DNA of 64,000 nucleotides from contig DDTM01000001.1 in assembly GCA_002344075.1 (NCBI GenBank), positions 5,971 to 69,970 on the forward strand. The letters run 5' to 3'. Every line of letters begins with the position of its first letter. Position 1 is the stretch's first letter. The stretch comes from Bacteroidetes bacterium UBA2364 (GTDB lineage Bacteria > Bacteroidota > Rhodothermia > Rhodothermales > UBA2364). Positions 44,242 through 51,430 of this stretch are shown one piece after another. The notes below the pieces were generated by a model that was not told the origin of the DNA, ran no database searches, and saw nothing but the letters and a program-made list of their open reading frames with translations. The position numbers were made by a program, and so were the translations under genes.

Positions 44242-45111
44242 CTACATCCGGAAGATGAGTTGTACCTGACCTGCAAGAGATAATTCATCGCCAGATTGGA
44301 GGGGGTGCCAATGGCCCGATTCCACACGGTGATGGTTAAGATACGTTCCAAAACGGCTCGTATCTTTAAAGTAAAACGTATTGGTTTCAGGTGTAAAATG
44401 AACCCGGATATGCTCGCGTGAAACTTCTCCATTCGTTTGAAGTGCCACGTCCACCCGACGGCTCCCAGGATCTAAACGACCAATGATAAAATCTTGTTTT
44501 ACAATTTGGTAAGTTTGTCTTCCTGCAAGATCGGTGTACTCTAAAAAGGCAGTAGGAATGACAGGTGAAGCAGGCATAGATCGTACAGCAGGCGTTGTAT
44601 TACCCGAAGAACCAACTGGTGCCATTACTGGTGTTACAAGATTACGAGTGGGTTGGTGCCCCATTTCTCCCAAACGTTCGTCTGCTTTGTCGCGATGGAG
44701 GCTCGCTTTTACCCCAATATAGCCCAATGGGGTATCCGCATCGTACACTGGATGAATATCTAAGTACCATGTTGCCACCGTGCGCTGGTACACCTCCTTG
44801 ATCGTCCCAATGGTCGCGGGTTCAGGCTTTCCCCAGAAACGACTAATCCCCCGCACCATCCGCACAAGAGGTGTTTTGTTTTTCCGAAGGTTCATGGCCC
44901 GCAATTCTTTGTCTAATCGCGCCCGAATACGCTCATTCAAATACGAAAAAGTTGGTGCGATTTCTTTATATGCTGTTGGATGTAGTAATACTTGAAAGTG
45001 AATCGGAACCAAATAGGCTTCCTTATCAAATGGTTCCGCACCATTCTTCATGGCTTCGGCAACCGTATCCACAATTTCCTGAGCACTGGGGCGACGGAAT
45101 GTATCTTGCAT
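44242..45111 (-). CDS. DUF3662-like/FHA-domain protein (FhaA-like)
   Basis: This 289-residue protein has an N-terminal DUF3662-like domain (about 25-150, PIHFQVLLHPTAYKEIAPTFSYL and YLDIHPVYDADTPLG) and a C-terminal FHA domain (about 195-289). The FHA domain has the pattern IGRLDPGSRRVDVAL, SREHIRVHF and TSRFGTYLNHHRV. Such an arrangement is that of FhaA in actinobacteria, next to rodA and pbpA genes. Here it precedes a fused RodA-PBP protein, which strengthens the comparison. It would read phosphothreonine signals in the cytosol. It begins the three- or four-gene minus-strand unit. Confidence 0.88.
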   Translation of the reverse strand: MQDTFRRPSAQEIVDTVAEAMKNGAEPFDKEAYLVPIHFQVLLHPTAYKEIAPTFSYLNERIRARLDKELRAMNLRKNKTPLVRMVRGISRFWGKPEPATIGTIKEVYQRTVATWYLDIHPVYDADTPLGYIGVKASLHRDKADERLGEMGHQPTRNLVTPVMAPVGSSGNTTPAVRSMPASPVIPTAFLEYTDLAGRQTYQIVKQDFIIGRLDPGSRRVDVALQTNGEVSREHIRVHFTPETNTFYFKDTSRFGTYLNHHRVESGHWHPLQSGDELSLAGQVQLIFRM

Positions 45112-45741
45112 ATGAATTGAAGTTTACGTGCATCTAATCCGAATGATACTTAATTTATCGGCGGTTGTTCAATAGAAAAATCGTAAACAGACAATATTTC
45201 GTCATCGAGAGACCAAAAGTTTCAAAGGATAAAGAAGTCACGTTTTTTCACGAGGTAAATATAGCCTACCGGGCCTACCGATGCCCAAATTAAACAATTC
45301 ATTCCAAGCCCCCATCAAAAAGTACAACAACCGCATCCTGAAGGATGTGTTCATGCCCCAAGCGAGGCTCAAATGGGTAGTAAAATCAGCTACTTGCAGT
45401 ATTAGGGATTATTTGATATATTCACTATATCCACCCTATTGCTCCGCCAGCTCTCCTGATTTCCCACCTCAAATGTATCGCACTTGTGCCTAAAATGAAT
45501 TTTTATCACAAGAACTGTCAAGAGTCTGCACATTTTCATTCGTCTGCAAAGAAACCATGTGGTCGGTTTGAAGACTGTAACAAGAATCAGATGAAACAAT
45601 ATTCCTATGTGTAGTTTTTTTGATCTGGGGCACTTCCCGTGCAAACAAAAAATGGGTCAATCACCCTTTCGAACTTGCACATTCATGTCCCACACAAAAG
45701 GCACCCATTGGGGTCGCCCATGTTCAACCAACCCTTTATAT
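45112..45741. other. Intergenic region of 630 bp between divergent FHA and RlpA-like genes
   Basis: No supported gene. The plus frame at 45281-45493 (70 residues) and the upstream extension of the RlpA-like frame from 45607 have poor composition and no recognised domain. The region should hold the two divergent promoters, but I could not pick -33/-7 pairs with confidence. Confidence 0.55.
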
Positions 45742-46782
45742 ATGAGTTTATTTAATATATTTATCCTCCAAGCCCTCCTCGCCTTCCTCCATCCTGCAAC
45801 TGCCCAGCCCGCATCCAAACAATCCCCTGTTATCGAAAAAGGACAGGCCGTCATTTATCCTGACTCCGTAAACGGGAAGTCCACCGCCAGTGGCATTGCT
45901 TATAACCCCAATGCTTTTACCGTTGCCCATCGTATATATCCTTTTCAGACCAAACTACGATTGGTAAATCCGGCAACCCAAGACACGCTACAGGTGGTGG
46001 TAAACGACCGAGTGTCTCCACAATCCGAACATGATTACTGGGTAACCCCCGCTGTTTCAGAAAGGCTAAGTGTTAAAAAAGCAACGACTTTGCATGTTAT
46101 AGCCGAAGACATGTATAAGCCCATCGAAACGGACAAATTGGTTTCCGCCACCCGATTAAAAACCTACGAAACCGTCGGAAAAACAGCCGGAAAGACGTTC
46201 CAGACGGGTGGTGCCAGTTTTTATGGAAACAAGTTTAATGGCAGACGCACCGCCAGTGGTCAGCGGTTCAGTAACGCTGCTTTCACGGCTGCACACCGTT
46301 CCTTGCCCTTCGGGACAATGGTTCGCGTCGTCAACCCCCGAAATAGCAGATCGGTTGTGGTTCGTATTAATGACCGTGGCCCTTTTGTACGAGGGCGGGT
46401 GATAGACCTTTCCGCCGCCGCAGCCCGTAAACTCGGTATTGGTGGCGTAGGTACTGTACATTTGTATCGCTTAGACCGGAAAGATGTAGTCGAGGTAGAA
46501 GAAACCTTAGACGGTCGTCCAGTTACCGAGCCTACACACAAACCCGACGGGGTTTATACAATACAAGTTTTTAATCTAAAAGACCCCCAATTGGCACAAC
46601 GGGCCCTCACTTTCCAAGACGGTTTTTGGCTGGAAACCACGACCGTAGGGAACACCACCATGAATCGGGTGAATTACAATCGCTATGAATCAGAAAAAGA
46701 AGCCAAGATCGCCCTTGCCTTTTTACAACTAAAAGGCTTCGATGGCTTCGTTAAAGCAATACCAACCCAAGAGGCAAAGTAA
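45742..46782 (+). CDS. RlpA-like double-psi-beta-barrel protein with two barrels and SPOR-like end
   Basis: About 346 residues, secreted (signal about 1-21, cleaved after PATAQ). There are two DPBB/RlpA-like domains in tandem. The first (about 30-115) has NGKSTASGIAYNPNAFTVAHR and VVNDRVSP. The second (about 150-235) is more canonical: GASFYGNKFNGRRTASGQRF, AAHRSLPFGTMVRVVN and INDRGPF with the catalytic-type aspartate. A C-terminal region (about 270-346) with YTIQVFNLKD and a sequence of beta-alpha units looks like a SPOR-type peptidoglycan-binding domain. RlpA proteins are lytic transglycosylases or bind septal peptidoglycan. The first barrel may be inactive. The start is ATG 45742. Confidence 0.88.
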   Translation: MSLFNIFILQALLAFLHPATAQPASKQSPVIEKGQAVIYPDSVNGKSTASGIAYNPNAFTVAHRIYPFQTKLRLVNPATQDTLQVVVNDRVSPQSEHDYWVTPAVSERLSVKKATTLHVIAEDMYKPIETDKLVSATRLKTYETVGKTAGKTFQTGGASFYGNKFNGRRTASGQRFSNAAFTAAHRSLPFGTMVRVVNPRNSRSVVVRINDRGPFVRGRVIDLSAAAARKLGIGGVGTVHLYRLDRKDVVEVEETLDGRPVTEPTHKPDGVYTIQVFNLKDPQLAQRALTFQDGFWLETTTVGNTTMNRVNYNRYESEKEAKIALAFLQLKGFDGFVKAIPTQEAK

Positions 46783-46807
46783 GACGACTTACCTCTTCCG
46801 GATTCTG

Positions 46808-46842
46808 AAAGCCCATTTCTTGCAAAGTGGGCTTTTTTCTTT
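46808..46842 (+). terminator. Intrinsic terminator after the RlpA-like gene
   Basis: AAAGCCCA (46808-46815) / TGGGCTTT (46828-46835) is followed by TTTTCTTT. Confidence 0.8.
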
Positions 46843-46907
46843 GTCAGGCTTGGAATTTCCAGTTATTCTAATGCGTTTGATTCTTTAAACGTCCCACCTA
46901 AATACAT

Positions 46908-46944
46908 AAAAAACCGAGTGAACCATGGTGTTTACTCGGTTTTT
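46908..46944 (-). terminator. Intrinsic terminator after tRNA-Leu
   Basis: On the minus strand an 11-bp perfect stem AAAAACCGAGT/ACTCGGTTTTT (46934-46944 with 46909-46919) ends in a T run, just past the tRNA 3' end. Confidence 0.8.
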
Positions 46945-46950
46945 AAATTG

Positions 46951-47034
46951 TGCCCGAAGAGGGACTCGAACCCCCACGACATCGCTGCCAACGGATTTTG
47001 AGTCCGTCGCGTCTACCAATTCCGCCATTCGGGC
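46951..47034 (-). tRNA. tRNA-Leu (CAA)
   Basis: This is an 84-nt class II tRNA. Acceptor arms GCCCGAA and TTCGGGC pair (47028-47034 with 46952-46958), with discriminator A at 46951. The anticodon loop CTCAAAA gives anticodon CAA, reading UUG. A long variable arm (TGGCAGCGATGTCGT) and a T-loop GGTTCGAGTCC are present. The 3' CCA is not encoded. An upstream promoter and a downstream terminator were found, so it is a single-gene unit. Confidence 0.97.
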
Positions 47035-47049
47035 TTTGAATGGATTTAT

Positions 47050-47078
47050 AATATACAGTTGTATTAGGCACATCGCAA
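47050..47078 (-). promoter_or_regulatory. Promoter of tRNA-Leu
   Basis: On the minus strand TTGCGA (47073-47078) and TATATT (47050-47055) are 17 nt apart (TTG-N20-TATATT), ending about 15 nt before the tRNA 5' end. Confidence 0.55.
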
Positions 47079-47117
47079 GCCCATGCTCACAAAAAAGTAT
47101 CGAAACGTTTTATTTAT

Positions 47118-47759
47118 TCACGTTTCCATTAGTTTAAACTTCCATGCCCATGCTACAGCTTCGGACCTATCTGAAACGCCAATTTTTTCATATATATTAG
47201 ACAAGTGTTTACGAATGGTATGAACAGAGATACAAAGTGCATCCGCCATCGATTCCATAGACAAGCCTTTCGCAGCGGCAATCAGAACATCGCGCTCACG
47301 ACCCGTTAATAAATTTTCTGGCGTTGTATAACTGCTTCGAATTGGGCTTGCGAGATGCTCCGGACGAAACCATCCCTTACTGCCTGCCGCCACACCTCGT
47401 ACTGCTTCAACAATGGTATCAAGGGATTCCCGTTTGCTTAGATAACCCGTTACCCCAAAAGCGAGCACCCGCTTTACATAATGCGGGCTTATGTAGGCGC
47501 TTAAGATCAGAATGCTGGTTTGGTATCGTAGCTGAGACAACTTTTCGAGCACTTCCAAGCCGTTGGCTTCCGGCATATCTAAATCCAGCAATAAAACATC
47601 TGGTTCATGCTCAAGCACTAGCTGGATGGTTTCTATACCATCTTTTGCCTCTGCTACCACCTCGATGTCTTTTTCCTCGGCCATTCGGTTACGAATTCCA
47701 TGCCGCATCAAAGGATGATCATCTGCTATCAAGAGGCGAACAGGCATGGCAGGGGGCAT
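47118..47759 (-). CDS. NarL/LuxR-family response regulator
   Basis: This 213-residue two-domain regulator has a receiver (about 5-125) with LLIADDHPLMRHG, phospho-acceptor aspartate in LLLDLDMPEANG and ILSAYISPHYVKR, joined to a LuxR-type helix-turn-helix (about 145-210, LTGRERDVLIAAAKGLSMESMADALCISVHTIRKHLSNIYEKIGV quoted in pieces). All expected residues are present. Its ATG overlaps the TAA of the upstream lipoprotein gene, so the two are co-translated. No kinase is next to it, so it is an orphan in this window. DNA target unknown. Confidence 0.93.
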   Translation of the reverse strand: MPPAMPVRLLIADDHPLMRHGIRNRMAEEKDIEVVAEAKDGIETIQLVLEHEPDVLLLDLDMPEANGLEVLEKLSQLRYQTSILILSAYISPHYVKRVLAFGVTGYLSKRESLDTIVEAVRGVAAGSKGWFRPEHLASPIRSSYTTPENLLTGRERDVLIAAAKGLSMESMADALCISVHTIRKHLSNIYEKIGVSDRSEAVAWAWKFKLMET

Positions 47760-48235
47760 TAATTTACCCGAAACGGGTACACTTGGTTGTTTAAGGCCAA
47801 TTGGTAGACACCAGAAGCCAGCCGGTCGTTCAATTTAAGATAGAACTTATACGGACGAACCGCCATGGTACACATGACTTGGGTTTTACGGCGCACAAGT
47901 AAATCCACACGAATGGTTGCGGAATCGCGTGCCTGCGCAACCTCATGGAGTTCGGTACATCCGTCTGCCAGATACCCTTTTACCAACACTTCTACGGCGG
48001 CACCTTGGTTACTGGCCTCCTCGGCCTGCACCTGAACCGTATCTACGGGTGCTGGTCCTACCCGATAAGCGGAGGCAGCATCCGGAGAAATCGGCTTGAT
48101 AGTGACGATTTGGGAAGCCTCTTCCGCCATACGCTCCGAAGTAGGCTCTAATACCGAGGGTTGAAGTCCATTACAGGCGGCAATCAAGACCGCCATAAAG
48201 CCCACACCCAACCAACTGATGAAACGGAGAAACAT
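47759..48235 (-). CDS. Hypothetical lipoprotein coupled to the NarL-type regulator
   Basis: This 158-residue lipoprotein has a signal with lipobox AAC at about residues 19-21. The mature part is rich in alanine, glutamate and valine, and ends in a beta-rich segment (AVRPYKFYLKLNDRLASGVYQLALNN) that may fold as an immunoglobulin-like or carbohydrate-type sandwich. I do not recognise a family. Its stop overlaps the regulator start (TAATG). It could be an envelope sensor for the regulator, but that is inference from coupling alone. Confidence 0.65.
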   Translation of the reverse strand: MFLRFISWLGVGFMAVLIAACNGLQPSVLEPTSERMAEEASQIVTIKPISPDAASAYRVGPAPVDTVQVQAEEASNQGAAVEVLVKGYLADGCTELHEVAQARDSATIRVDLLVRRKTQVMCTMAVRPYKFYLKLNDRLASGVYQLALNNQVYPFRVN

Positions 48236-48364
48236 GACGCAAACGTGTTAAGGTTATAATTTTAAGGAACCTAACAAATGGCGTATTAAAAAGGCACGGT
48301 GATCGGACGAACGGCTTTTTTTCCCTCCTGAACAGACAAAAAATATGGCTGTACGGAAGTGCTC

Positions 48365-48796
48365 TTAACTGAGCAGTGCAATATGCTTCGTACCATCCTG
48401 CACTTCTTCCTTAGGCGCATCCCCCCACAAGCGTTCTAATCCAAAATATGCCCGTTTTTCCTCATTAAACACATGTACGACCACATCAACGTAATCGAGC
48501 AATATCCACTCTTGCTGCTTGTATCCTTCGCTGCGCCAAGGTTTTTCATTCAGTACTTCCCGCACTTCTTCACGGATACCATCGGCAATAGCCTTGATCT
48601 GTCGCGGCGAATCGCCCGTACAAACTACAAAATAATCGGCAATACCACTTACCTCACGAATGTCCATGACCACGACATCGGTTGCTTTTTTTCCGAATGC
48701 CGCAAAAATCGCCTCTCGTGCAATATCTTTTGCAGGGGCTGCATTTTCCATTCTTTTCCGCTCCGGTTGCCCGGACAAATCATTTAATGTTTCCAT
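48365..48796 (-). CDS. rsfS: Ribosome silencing factor RsfS
   Basis: This 143-residue protein belongs to the RsfS/Iojap/DUF143 family, which binds ribosomal protein L14 and blocks subunit joining on nutrient downshift. Family segments include VVVMDIREVSGIADYFVVCTG (in parts), SPRQIKAIADGI, SEGYKQQEWILLDYVDVVVHVF and YFGLERLW. The core is about 110 residues. The N-terminal addition to 48796 may not be translated, and a second ATG at 48751 (MENAAPAKD) is possible. It lies downstream of the LytR_C protein gene, a frequent pairing. Confidence 0.93.
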   Translation of the reverse strand: METLNDLSGQPERKRMENAAPAKDIAREAIFAAFGKKATDVVVMDIREVSGIADYFVVCTGDSPRQIKAIADGIREEVREVLNEKPWRSEGYKQQEWILLDYVDVVVHVFNEEKRAYFGLERLWGDAPKEEVQDGTKHIALLS

Positions 48797-48871
48797 TCAG
48801 TTATAGTCAGTTCTTACTTCCTAAAAAATGATGTCTTTAATGAATTGTTCCCATTCCACCTGTAGGGTCAC

Positions 48872-49345
48872 TTATTTCAGTTGGAAAGGTTTCAGGTTTC
48901 GGTAGTCGTCACCGAGCACTACCGTTACATCCAAGAAGGCATCTGGCATCACTTCTTGCCGGATACGATTAGCAGGAATGCCCAATAAATAGGCAATTCG
49001 TTCGGCGTGTTCCCTCACTCCAGACCGGTCTATGACCACTGTGTAGGCTTCGTCTTTTTTTTCAGCGTTTCCACTTTCGACCACATCAAAACCGTAGTTC
49101 CCCAGGTAAACCCGAACATTTGCGGCCACGTCTTTTACTTGGGTGGCATTCCGTATCTCCAATTGAATACGCTGTCCCATTAGATTTAGGGGATTGGTAA
49201 CACGTTCAGGGCTGGTACTGGGAGTTATCAGCCGCGAAAGCAAGGCCCAGATTAGCACGAGCATCAAAAGAATGGCCAATACTAGCCCGATATTTAATTT
49301 TTGGTCTCGCCAAAACGACTGTAAAGCGGAAGGTTCCATTCCCAA
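48872..49345 (-). CDS. LytR C-terminal-domain membrane protein
   Basis: This 157-residue protein has an N-terminal TM segment (about 19-38, IGLVLAILLMLVLIWALLS) and a LytR_C domain (about 58-150) with QLEIRNATQVKDVAANVRVYLGNYGFDVVE and the matching second half. LytR_C occurs next to LCP catalytic domains but also as stand-alone proteins, as here. No LCP catalytic part is present, so ligase activity is not expected. A role at the envelope or in cell-wall assembly is possible. It precedes rsfS, an arrangement also seen in other bacteria. MGMEPS has two candidate starts. Confidence 0.85.
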   Translation of the reverse strand: MGMEPSALQSFWRDQKLNIGLVLAILLMLVLIWALLSRLITPSTSPERVTNPLNLMGQRIQLEIRNATQVKDVAANVRVYLGNYGFDVVESGNAEKKDEAYTVVIDRSGVREHAERIAYLLGIPANRIRQEVMPDAFLDVTVVLGDDYRNLKPFQLK

Positions 49346-49463
49346 GTCAAAAAAGTGGCTGGTTAAGTAATATTTCGAGTCAAGGCAACTTCGGACGAGC
49401 CTAGTGTCCGTGAACGCATTTTTTTGTCAGAAGATAGTTTATTTTGTGGGTTTATTGGCAAGT

Positions 49464-49504
49464 TTTAAAACAAAATAGGCGCAAGTTCCAGTTGTCCCTG
49501 CGCC
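49464..49504 (-). terminator. Intrinsic terminator after the secreted protein gene
   Basis: GGCGCA/TGCGCC (minus-strand stem using 49499-49504 and 49478-49483) is followed by TATTTTGTTTT. Confidence 0.65.
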
Positions 49505-49527
49505 CACATGGAGAATTACGGATGTAA

Positions 49528-50073
49528 TCACCAATTTCCGTCACCTAAAGAACCCGTTCCAAAGCGTAGTCCTCCCGCACGATTTCCAAAGAAGGGGGGG
49601 TGTCCAAAGCGTGAGGCATCTTCATAACCATATCCATAAGGCGCATACGGGGTTTGCTGAAACGAGAGGTTCAGCATTACATTTTTGGCAGGGCGGTACG
49701 AAAGTGAAGCATTCCGTATAAAAACCTTAACATTATCTTGTCCCATTAATTGCTGGGTGAGTGTAGTTTTGCCAAAAGGCGCGTGCAAGGCACTTACATC
49801 CACATGTGCATCTAATTTTTGCCCCAAATTCCAATTCATACTGGCGGTGTATATACCGGTTGTTAGTCCCAAGCCACCATAGGACCCAGTGCTAAGTTCA
49901 TAGCTATGAGAAAGCTGAAACTTATCCGGCGCAAAAACTTTAGACAAAAGACCCTGAGAATTAAAAACAGAACTGGCGGGACGTAACTTGGCGGTATCTT
50001 TGCGTAGTTGCGCCTGCGCAGCACCTACAGAGATACCCCAAGAAACCAGTAGCAACAGAATTATTTTACGCAT
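49528..50073 (-). CDS. Hypothetical secreted, possibly outer-membrane beta-barrel-like protein
   Basis: About 181 residues from ATG 50073, with a clean signal peptide ending AQAQ. The mature chain is rich in glycine, serine, threonine and aromatic residues in alternating strand patterns (SYELSTGSYGGLGLTTGIYTASMNWNLGQ, quoted in part). It ends in a low-complexity GYGYEDASRFGHPPFFG segment rich in glycine and phenylalanine. This looks like a small outer-membrane or surface protein. I do not recognise a family. The frame starts at 50148 but the inner ATG begins the signal peptide. Confidence 0.65.
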   Translation of the reverse strand: MRKIILLLLVSWGISVGAAQAQLRKDTAKLRPASSVFNSQGLLSKVFAPDKFQLSHSYELSTGSYGGLGLTTGIYTASMNWNLGQKLDAHVDVSALHAPFGKTTLTQQLMGQDNVKVFIRNASLSYRPAKNVMLNLSFQQTPYAPYGYGYEDASRFGHPPFFGNRAGGLRFGTGSLGDGNW

Positions 50074-50161
50074 AGCCAAAAGGTTTGGATGAATATGAAC
50101 CGGATTGATATAGGGCATAATATTAAGCCTTAATCGCCGAAACAGCAAATGGTTCCCGAAT

Positions 50162-51187
50162 TTACCGATTGTTGGTGCGGGCTGTTGGCTTCATACTGTT
50201 CTGGTTTTGAGCATTAGAAGGCTTGCTTTTGGAGTTAGTGGTTGTGTTTCCGGAGGATGTACGAGTACTTTTTGAGGTTTGTGGCTTTTTTCGTTCATTC
50301 GTCTGTGTTTTGGTAGAGGAAGTGCCTCTTGGCCTCGCCCTATTGGTATTTCGCGGGGTAGCTTTCGTATTAATTTTGAGATCATTTGTCAATTGTGTCA
50401 TCCGCTCTGCCCAGAGGCTGAGGTCGAAGCGCTGGGGGGCATCGTGGGCTTCACTCAAACCTGCATCCACAGACGCACGAAAAGCAGGGACCAGCCAATA
50501 GCCCTTACGCACACTTGCAGCAATATAGACCAGCGCCAAGCGATCATATTGCGCCAAGGTAAACCCTTCTTCTGGTGCAAGGGCATCCAGACCTGTTTCA
50601 TCGCGCATCCGAGGCTGTATCAAAGAGACACTCAAGAAAAGCCCCACACGATCTTCCTTTTCCTTCTCATATTGAGTCGTGGCTAATGGGGTATCAAAAG
50701 TTGCTTTTGTGGCCGATGCCCCTATACGGTTGATGATCACATGTGCGAGTACCGGATAGAATCCAAAATCATTATAGGACCACCCGCTTTCATTCATATC
50801 CGCAGGAAAAGAGCTGTCTTTTTCCAACGTAGGGGTACCCGTATCATGGATAACAAAGTAGCGTGCCGGGATTTTTCGGTCATTTTGTGAAATTTTTGCA
50901 AAGACAGATCCGCCCAGGTCTGCTTCATCAATTTGATGCTTGGCGAGATACGCCCGTAATTCACGCGCAGTAAGCCCAACCCGTTTTCCGATAATGTTTT
51001 CCAGTGGGTCAGGCAAGGTAATGCGAGTAGGTCCGAGCAAGCCATATTTACCCACAGGGCGCAAAAGGCATCGGGCTTGTTCCGTAGGTGTTCCCGACTT
51101 ACATGGAACGTTTGGAGATGGCTGCTGTGCAAAGGCCCATAACGGCAAGAATAGGGCCAGCAGCACCGTATGGTGGTAGGTTTTCAT
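50162..51187 (-). CDS. Secreted protein with amidase-like segment and basic low-complexity tail
   Basis: This 341-residue secreted protein has a signal peptide cleaved near AFAQ. The middle domain (about 50-250) contains RYFVIHDTGTP, an H-D-T-G segment as in zinc amidases that act on peptidoglycan, along with HVIINRIGA and a WLVPAFRASVDAG end. It is not a confident amidase match because other ligands are not clear. From about residue 260 the chain is a lysine, threonine, serine, asparagine and arginine-rich tail (RARPRGTSSTKTQTNERKK), likely disordered and able to bind cell wall or nucleic acid. Its role is unknown. Confidence 0.65.
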   Translation of the reverse strand: MKTYHHTVLLALFLPLWAFAQQPSPNVPCKSGTPTEQARCLLRPVGKYGLLGPTRITLPDPLENIIGKRVGLTARELRAYLAKHQIDEADLGGSVFAKISQNDRKIPARYFVIHDTGTPTLEKDSSFPADMNESGWSYNDFGFYPVLAHVIINRIGASATKATFDTPLATTQYEKEKEDRVGLFLSVSLIQPRMRDETGLDALAPEEGFTLAQYDRLALVYIAASVRKGYWLVPAFRASVDAGLSEAHDAPQRFDLSLWAERMTQLTNDLKINTKATPRNTNRARPRGTSSTKTQTNERKKPQTSKSTRTSSGNTTTNSKSKPSNAQNQNSMKPTARTNNR

Positions 51188-51430
51188 GGTGGTGCAGGTT
51201 TAAGAAGAATAAGAAAAAATGAATTTGTATAATAATAAAATACATTCTTCCCCTCCATAAACCGCCCTGTTTTTATTAAAGAGATGGTAAGAATATTGTA
51301 TGAGCAAAACCTTTTCATTTAGCATTTATAGGATACTTCATGACATGTTCAGAAACAACAAGAGAAGCGGATACGTTTAGCAGGGCATCTCATGCCAAAT
51401 ACACCGGCCCTATTATCAACCCCTTCTTGT

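Noticed and set aside
45281..45493. Plus-strand frame of 70 residues before the RlpA-like gene
   Set aside because: Composition is non-coding-like and there is no ribosome site.
46885..47073. Frame across the tRNA-Leu gene (62 residues)
   Set aside because: It is the antisense/sense translation of the tRNA and its promoter.
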